Assembly (NCBI GenBank): GCA_001430745.1
Contig: KQ482018.1
Location: forward strand, 804,711-827,443
Direction of reading: 5' to 3'
Source: Auxenochlorella pyrenoidosa
Taxonomy: Eukaryota; Chlorophyta; Trebouxiophyceae; Chlorellales; Chlorellaceae
Length of the DNA: 22,733 nucleotides
Position numbers and translations under genes: made by a program. Each line of letters begins with the position of its first letter. The stretch's first letter is position 1. The notes beneath the pieces were generated by a model, which worked only from the letters and a program-made list of their open reading frames with translations, was not told the origin of the DNA and did not search any database. Positions 18,226-22,733 of this stretch are shown one piece after another.

Positions 18226-21200
18226 ATGAAGCGCTGGGCGCTGGTGGCCCTCCTGGCCACCCTGCTGCTACTGGTCGCCAGTGGCAGTGTCACCGCCGCG
18301 GACGGCGGTGAGCAGCAGGGCCGGGAGGCAGGTGCACCGCAGGGCTGGCCGGAGTGGCCCGCACTCGCACCGCAACCAGAAGAGGAGCAGACAGTGCAGT
18401 CGCCAGCGCCGTCTGACGGCAGCGAGCCTGCATCATCGCCCATGCCAGGTGGCGCTGCACCGGCCGATGCGCCGATGCCCATCCTGGCGCCCTGGCAGCT
18501 CGAAGCAGTGCCCAGCGGCAGCCCAGACGATGCCGTCATTGCATCAGCTGTGCTGGGCACGCCCAATGCAGTGCAAGCACCAGCACCGTGGGCTGGCGCG
18601 CCCATGCCTCAGCCCGCCGCTGCACCGCAGGGCGTGCCCAGCGCTGGCGGCAATGCTGTCCTTGATGGGCTTTCGCCGCCTGCGCTGTTCACACCTTCGC
18701 CAGCACCCGGCGCTGGCGGCAACGCAGGTCCAGTCGCCTCCCCGCCGCCGCCCGCGCGCGTCGAGGCCGCCAGCATGTCGCCGCCCGCAGACTCGCCCTC
18801 GCCCGGCCCCTCGCCCGACCTGCCCGCCCCTCCACCCGACTTTGGCATCACCGAGGACCCCCCCCGCGCACCAGTGACCAGCATCAGCATGCCACCGCCG
18901 CCGGCGTCCGAGAGCCCGGCACCCTCACCCTCACCCTCTGCCGAGTCGCCGCCGCCTGCAAGCCCCTCGCCAGAGGCGCCCAGCCCCAGCCCGGCGCCTG
19001 CGCCCGCGCCGCCGCCGGCCGCGAACGCTCAGGCCCAGGCGCTGCTGGACTTCAAGGCGGGCCTGTCTAACGGCGCTGATCTGCTGGCCAGCTGGACCGG
19101 TCCGGCGGACGACCCCTGCAGCGGCAGCTGGCTGGGCGTGGGCTGCGACGCCAGCCAGAACGTGGTCAGGCAAGCCTGTGCTCTGCATGGCGGGTGGCGA
19201 GTGCATGCTGCTGCTGCTGGAGCTGGGGCCTGTTGCCTGTGTGTGATGGCCTGGACAATGCCCTGCTACCAGGCCGCGTGCGTGCATGTAGACCACCACT
19301 TGCCAACCCTTCACCGCCCCTCCACCGCCCATCCGCCGCCCCTGCGTGTGGCTGTACACACCCCAGCATGGGACTGGCTCCGCACTGCGTTTCTGCCGTC
19401 ACTGAGTGGACCACTTTGCCCCACCGCTGACTGCAGCCTGAACCTGACCGGCCAGGGCCTGGCAGGCACCATCTCGGCGGCACTGGCGCAGCTCCCCTTG
19501 CTGTCGGTGGTGAGCCCGCAGCCCTGCCCTGCCTGCAAGCACCCCGCGACTGCGGCCCGCGCGCCTGCTCGATGCTGCAGGGATGCCCTCTCTTGTCCCA
19601 AAGCCCCGGCTTCCCACCCACACTCACCCATGCGTCGATTGGCCCCGCCCCCCACCCCCCCACCCCCCACCCCACCCCCGCAGGTGGACTTGTCGGCGAA
19701 CCAGTTCACGGGCTCCCTGCCCGACCCCTGGCAGCAGGGCAGCGGCAACGCGGCCCAGCTCACCACCCTTTCCCTGCACTCCAACTTCCTGGGCGGCTCG
19801 CTTCCCCCGCTCGCGCTCGCCAACCTGGCCAACGCCACGCTGCACGACAACTGGCTGACAGGCGAGCGCATGGCCCGCGCCGCCGCGCCTGGTGCTGCTC
19901 CCCATGCTGCCTGCTGTGCCCGCATGTGCCCTGCACCCGCCTGGAGCGGCCAAATGCAAGGGAAGCATCGCGCTGTCGCGCCGTCAGCTGGCAGACTCAA
20001 ATTGGGATTCACCAATGCTCTTAGCAAGGGCCCCGGCGCGGCACCTGGGGCCTGCATCCCACGCTCCTGCCTGGCGCCGCCGCCCCGCCCCGTTGCGCAG
20101 GCTCCGTGCCGGCCGCCTGGAGCAGCCAGCTGCCCGGCAGCGCGGGCGTGTCCATCCTGCCGCAGGGCACCAAGGGCGGGCTGTGCGGGGCGGTGCCAGG
20201 CTCCCCCCTGCTGCTGGTGGCCCCCCAGGACGGCGCCTACTACCAGGCCACCAACAGCCTGGGCAGCTGCCTGCAGAGCCAGTGCCCGGGCCAGAAAATC
20301 GTCAGTGAGTGCCGAGGGGGGGGGGGCGTGGGGGGGAGGGGCCGGCGTCATGCGCCGGGCGTCGTCTGCGCCGCCGGTCGGGAGCATGCCCCGACAGCTG
20401 GCTGGTCGCAGGCCCCTGGGCGGACGTGCCCGGCACCGCGATCATCTGCTATACCTTCTAAACTCCACGGCGCCCGCCGCTCCTGCCTGCCAGGCCTGGC
20501 CAACTCAAACATCTATACGGTGTCTGTCGCTGGCAACGCCACCGTCTGGGACACCGCCGCCCTCAATGGCTGGACGGGGGTCAACCCGGACGCCACCAGC
20601 GTGCAGCTGCCTTGCTACCAGCCGGGCAGCCCGGTGGATGGTTACCTGGGCGGGGACATGGCCTACATGATGAATGCCTGGGGCAATGGGGCATGTGCGT
20701 GGGGTGGGGTGGGGTGGGGCGGGGCGGGGCGGGGTGCCCCGATGTTCTGGGCAGCTGTGCGGTCAGCGCGAGGTCGGTACCCATTGAGAGAGGGTGGGAG
20801 AGGGGTGGTTGGGTGGTGCTGCACCTGCAAAGGCGTCAGCTGGTGTCGAGGTCCAGGGCGACGTAGCCTTGGGCCGCCCAGGGCATCCGGCAGCACCAAG
20901 TGTCAGGCAGGAGGCGTGCCTGCCGATGCCTGGGCACTGCTCACGCGTGCATGGCCCTCCACCCCGGCTTTCTCTGCAGTCGCGGGCAGCCTGGTCAGTA
21001 CGCAGCCCGGCCAGGACGCCACCTGCGGGCAGCAAGGCTCGTTCTGGACTGTCGACCTGCGTGTCAACCTGACGCTGTCGCAGGCAAGGCCCGGCAGCCT
21101 GCCCACTTTGGCACGCTGCCGCTGCTGTGTAGCCTGGCAGGCCCGGCCTGTGTGCTGTGCAAGCTGGCTGGCCAGAGTGCTTGCATGGGGAGCTAAGCCT

Positions 21201-22733
21201 TGACAGCAGCGCGCAGACTTGTGGCTGGCGCAAGCGCGCTCGCTTGCTCGTTTTCGGTTGCATGGGCGCACCTCGGCAGGGCTGACAAGTGAGCCCTGCT
21301 GGCTCCATGGACAAAACATGCGATGATAATGATGATGATGAGCCCTGCCGTCGCTGCCGCGTGCAGGTGGTCATCAAGGCTGGCCCCAGCCCGGGCATCG
21401 ACGTCAACATCGCCGTCAGCGACTCGCCAGCCCTGGGATCCGGCGCCGACTGCGCCACCGGCGTGACTGGGTCGGACGGTGACGTGGCGGTGGCGTGCGC
21501 TGCGACCGGGCGGTACCTCACCATTGCCAGCTCAGATGGCACCTCGCCCATGGCGCTGTGCAGGTGCGAGCGACGAGGTGCCGGGCGGTGCTGCAGCGTG
21601 GGCAGCGCGTGCTGTGGGGCCTGGCCGCCGCCGTCTCAACATCCTGGCAGCGCCGCAGACCCCGGCCCGCCTCGCCTGCTGCTGCATGCCGCTGGCCCAG
21701 GAGCGCGCCTCTTGCCGCGTCCCTAGGTTGCCCCAGCAACTCTGCCCTATACACGCGCCCACACACGTGTGCATATGCCCCGGCCCTGCAGTGTGGCTGT
21801 GTACCCGCAAGTGGCAGACGTGGCCGCCAATAAGGTCGTGTACTACACCAACTCTGACGGCAGCAACCAGCAGACGACATACGTGCCCAGCTCGGGCCCC
21901 ATCCAAGTGTCGGTGCGTGGCCAGCCAGCTGCCACGAGGGGGAAGCGGGGCCTGCCGCGCTGCCCTGCCCGCCGGCCCCTGCCGCGGCTTCAGGCGTGGG
22001 CTCTTGCCGCGTATCGGGGCCGCCTGCTGGCGCCGAGCCGTCGCGCCCTCTGCTGCCCGGTGCTCATGTCCCGCTGCAGGCCGGCTCTGGGCAGGCCCCC
22101 ACGTTCGTGCTGGACCTGGGCAGCTCCTCATCCGTAACAGCTGTTGTGCTGGGCGGCGCACAAAACGTGGCCAGCGTGTCGGTCGCAACCAGCAACCCCC
22201 TGGGCGCCGCCAGCCGGCGCCGCAACCTGCAGCAGCAGTCGTCCGCGCCGGCGCCCACGGGCGCGGCCAGCAGCACGCAGTGCACTGCCAGCGGCGTCAG
22301 CGCCGGTTCCTACCAGTGTGCCAGCCTGGTGGGCGACTTTGTGGTGGTGCAGGGCAGCCCTGGCAGCCAGCTGGGCTTTGACTCCATCGCCGTCTTCCTG
22401 GGGCAGCCGCCCGCCGCGGCCGCGCCGCCGCCGCCGCCAATGCCGGTGAGACGCGGGCCGCGCCCCCGCGCCTGCGCAGCCCCAGAGGTCTGCCCAGGCT
22501 GCCCTGCTATCTTTTGAGCTGCAGGACAGTGGTCCAGTCAGCATGCCGGCTCTGCCGGCTCAGCTGCAGGGCCAGAAGTACCCATCCCTGGCCACCCGCC
22601 TCCCTACCCTTCCTCCCGCCCGCGCTGCACCCTGCAGCCAGCCGCGCCCCCGCCGCCGCTGAGCTACCAGACGATGTGGGTGGGCAACCTGCTGGTTGGA
22701 GGCAACATCGGCAGCTTCATCCCGCAAGGTGCC
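18226..22733 (+). CDS. Secreted Ser/Pro-rich LRR protein with fucolectin/discoidin-like domains (partial, 828 aa in window)
   Basis: Exons: 18226-19169, 19437-19509, 19684-19861, 20101-20304, 20494-20694, 20980-21083, 21367-21563, 21792-21912, 22080-22445, 22638-22733 (runs off the window). The start has an A-rich context (GCCAAATGA) and a signal peptide (about 1-24). Residues about 30-264 form a Pro/Ser/Ala-rich stalk with PSPSP-like runs typical of hydroxyproline-rich wall glycoproteins. Residues 266-315 are a plant LRRNT domain (LLDFKAGL...SWTGPADDPCSGSW, GVGC), followed by LRRs (LNLTGQGLAGTIS, VDLSANQFTGSLP, LSLHSNFLGGSLP, LHDNWLTGSVP) and GLCG. Residues about 467-640 look like an F5/8C/FTP lectin-type domain: FWTVDL (555-560), Cys597, Cys612, GRYLTI (616-621), LCSVAVYP. 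A second, degenerate copy spans about 640-790, with basic RRRNLQ at 720-725. A PPPP linker and a new segment follow. It is presumably wall-associated; kinase or anchor parts, if any, lie outside. The exon 5 donor is uncertain. Confidence 0.82.
19170..19436 (+). other. GC-AG intron 1 of the LRR/lectin-like gene
   Basis: Donor CAG|GCAAGC fits the GC-donor consensus and the acceptor is GACTGCAG. Splicing gives QNVV-S-LNLTGQ, the normal LRRNT-to-first-LRR join, in phase 2. Confidence 0.75.
19862..20100 (+). other. GC-AG intron 3 of the LRR/lectin-like gene
   Basis: Donor ACAG|GCGAGC and acceptor TTGCGCAG, phase 1. The join gives NWLTG-SVPAAW, a continuous LRR consensus. An in-phase GT donor 33 nt downstream would break the LRR with 11 extra residues. 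Confidence 0.75.
20699..20736 (+). repeat. GGGGT/GGGGC repeat at an intron donor
   Basis: Seven or so G4 runs lie on the sense strand directly after the chosen donor of intron 5 (T|GTGCGT at 20694/20695). The repeat supplies other in-phase GT sites, so the exact exon 5 end is ambiguous. Confidence 0.8.
21084..21366 (+). other. GC-AG intron 6 of the LRR/lectin-like gene
   Basis: Donor CAG|GCAAGG and acceptor CGTGCAG, phase 0. The join gives LTLSQ-VVIKAG inside the lectin-like domain. No nearby GT donor in the right phase was found. Confidence 0.8.
21322..21341 (+). repeat. GAT microsatellite in an intron
   Basis: Short GAT/AAT triplet run just upstream of the acceptor of intron 6 of the LRR/lectin-like gene. 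Confidence 0.8.

Noticed and set aside
18226..20670. A single 814-codon open frame from the LRR gene start
   Set aside because: It reads through introns that happen to lack stops in that frame. Domain continuity (LRRNT to LRR, LRR to LRR) requires splicing, and the tail of this frame is not LRR-like.

Overview
The window is nuclear DNA from a GC-rich green alga, most likely a trebouxiophyte of the Chlorella/Micractinium/Auxenochlorella kind. Three things point there. The DNA is very GC-rich and every gene is cut by short spliceosomal introns (about 100-420 nt) with GTGAGT/GTGCGT/GTGGGT-type donors and CTGCAG-type acceptors. The proteins include plant-lineage families: a plastid-type sigma factor, an At4g28440-like OB-fold protein and a plant-type LRR ectodomain. 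There are no operons, ribosome binding sites or bacterial signals. The genus is inferred, not shown.

Layout. (1) 242-331 (+): last exon of a nuclear-encoded plastid sigma-70 factor (region 4.2). (2) 1420-3435 (+): six-exon OB-fold nucleic-acid-binding protein of the At4g28440 type. (3) 7065-4028 (-): ten-exon GH99 family endo-alpha-mannosidase-like enzyme with a signal peptide and both catalytic glutamates. (4) 7246-10408 (+): five-exon ASNSD1-type protein (class II glutamine amidotransferase plus asparagine-synthetase-like PP-loop domain) swollen by alanine-rich low-complexity inserts. Genes 3 and 4 are head to head, 180 bp apart. (5) 14288-10981 (-): seven-exon secreted/Golgi GT-A-type glycosyltransferase with a DVD motif and an HFKWH motif. 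(6) 16580-14839 (-): six-exon SPC25 kinetochore subunit. (7) 18226 to beyond 22733 (+): secreted, Ser/Pro-rich protein with a plant LRRNT plus LRRs and at least one fucolectin/discoidin-like domain; it runs off the window.

The exon models were built by hand from domain continuity, reading-phase matching and splice consensus. For each of genes 2-6 the summed exons are divisible by three and end at a stop. The genes look like an ordinary assortment of eukaryotic neighbours, not a cluster; genes 3, 5 and 7 all enter the secretory pathway.

The two most striking points are an apparent excess of GC-AG introns (about 5 of 38 introns with visible donors, three of them in gene 7) and the domain make-up of gene 7: an HRGP-like stalk, a plant LRR module and FTP-like lectin modules in one secreted protein. 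A GH99 endomannosidase in a green alga is also worth attention, since this family is best known from animals and bacteria. No tRNA, rRNA, CRISPR array, transposon or virus-derived gene was seen.
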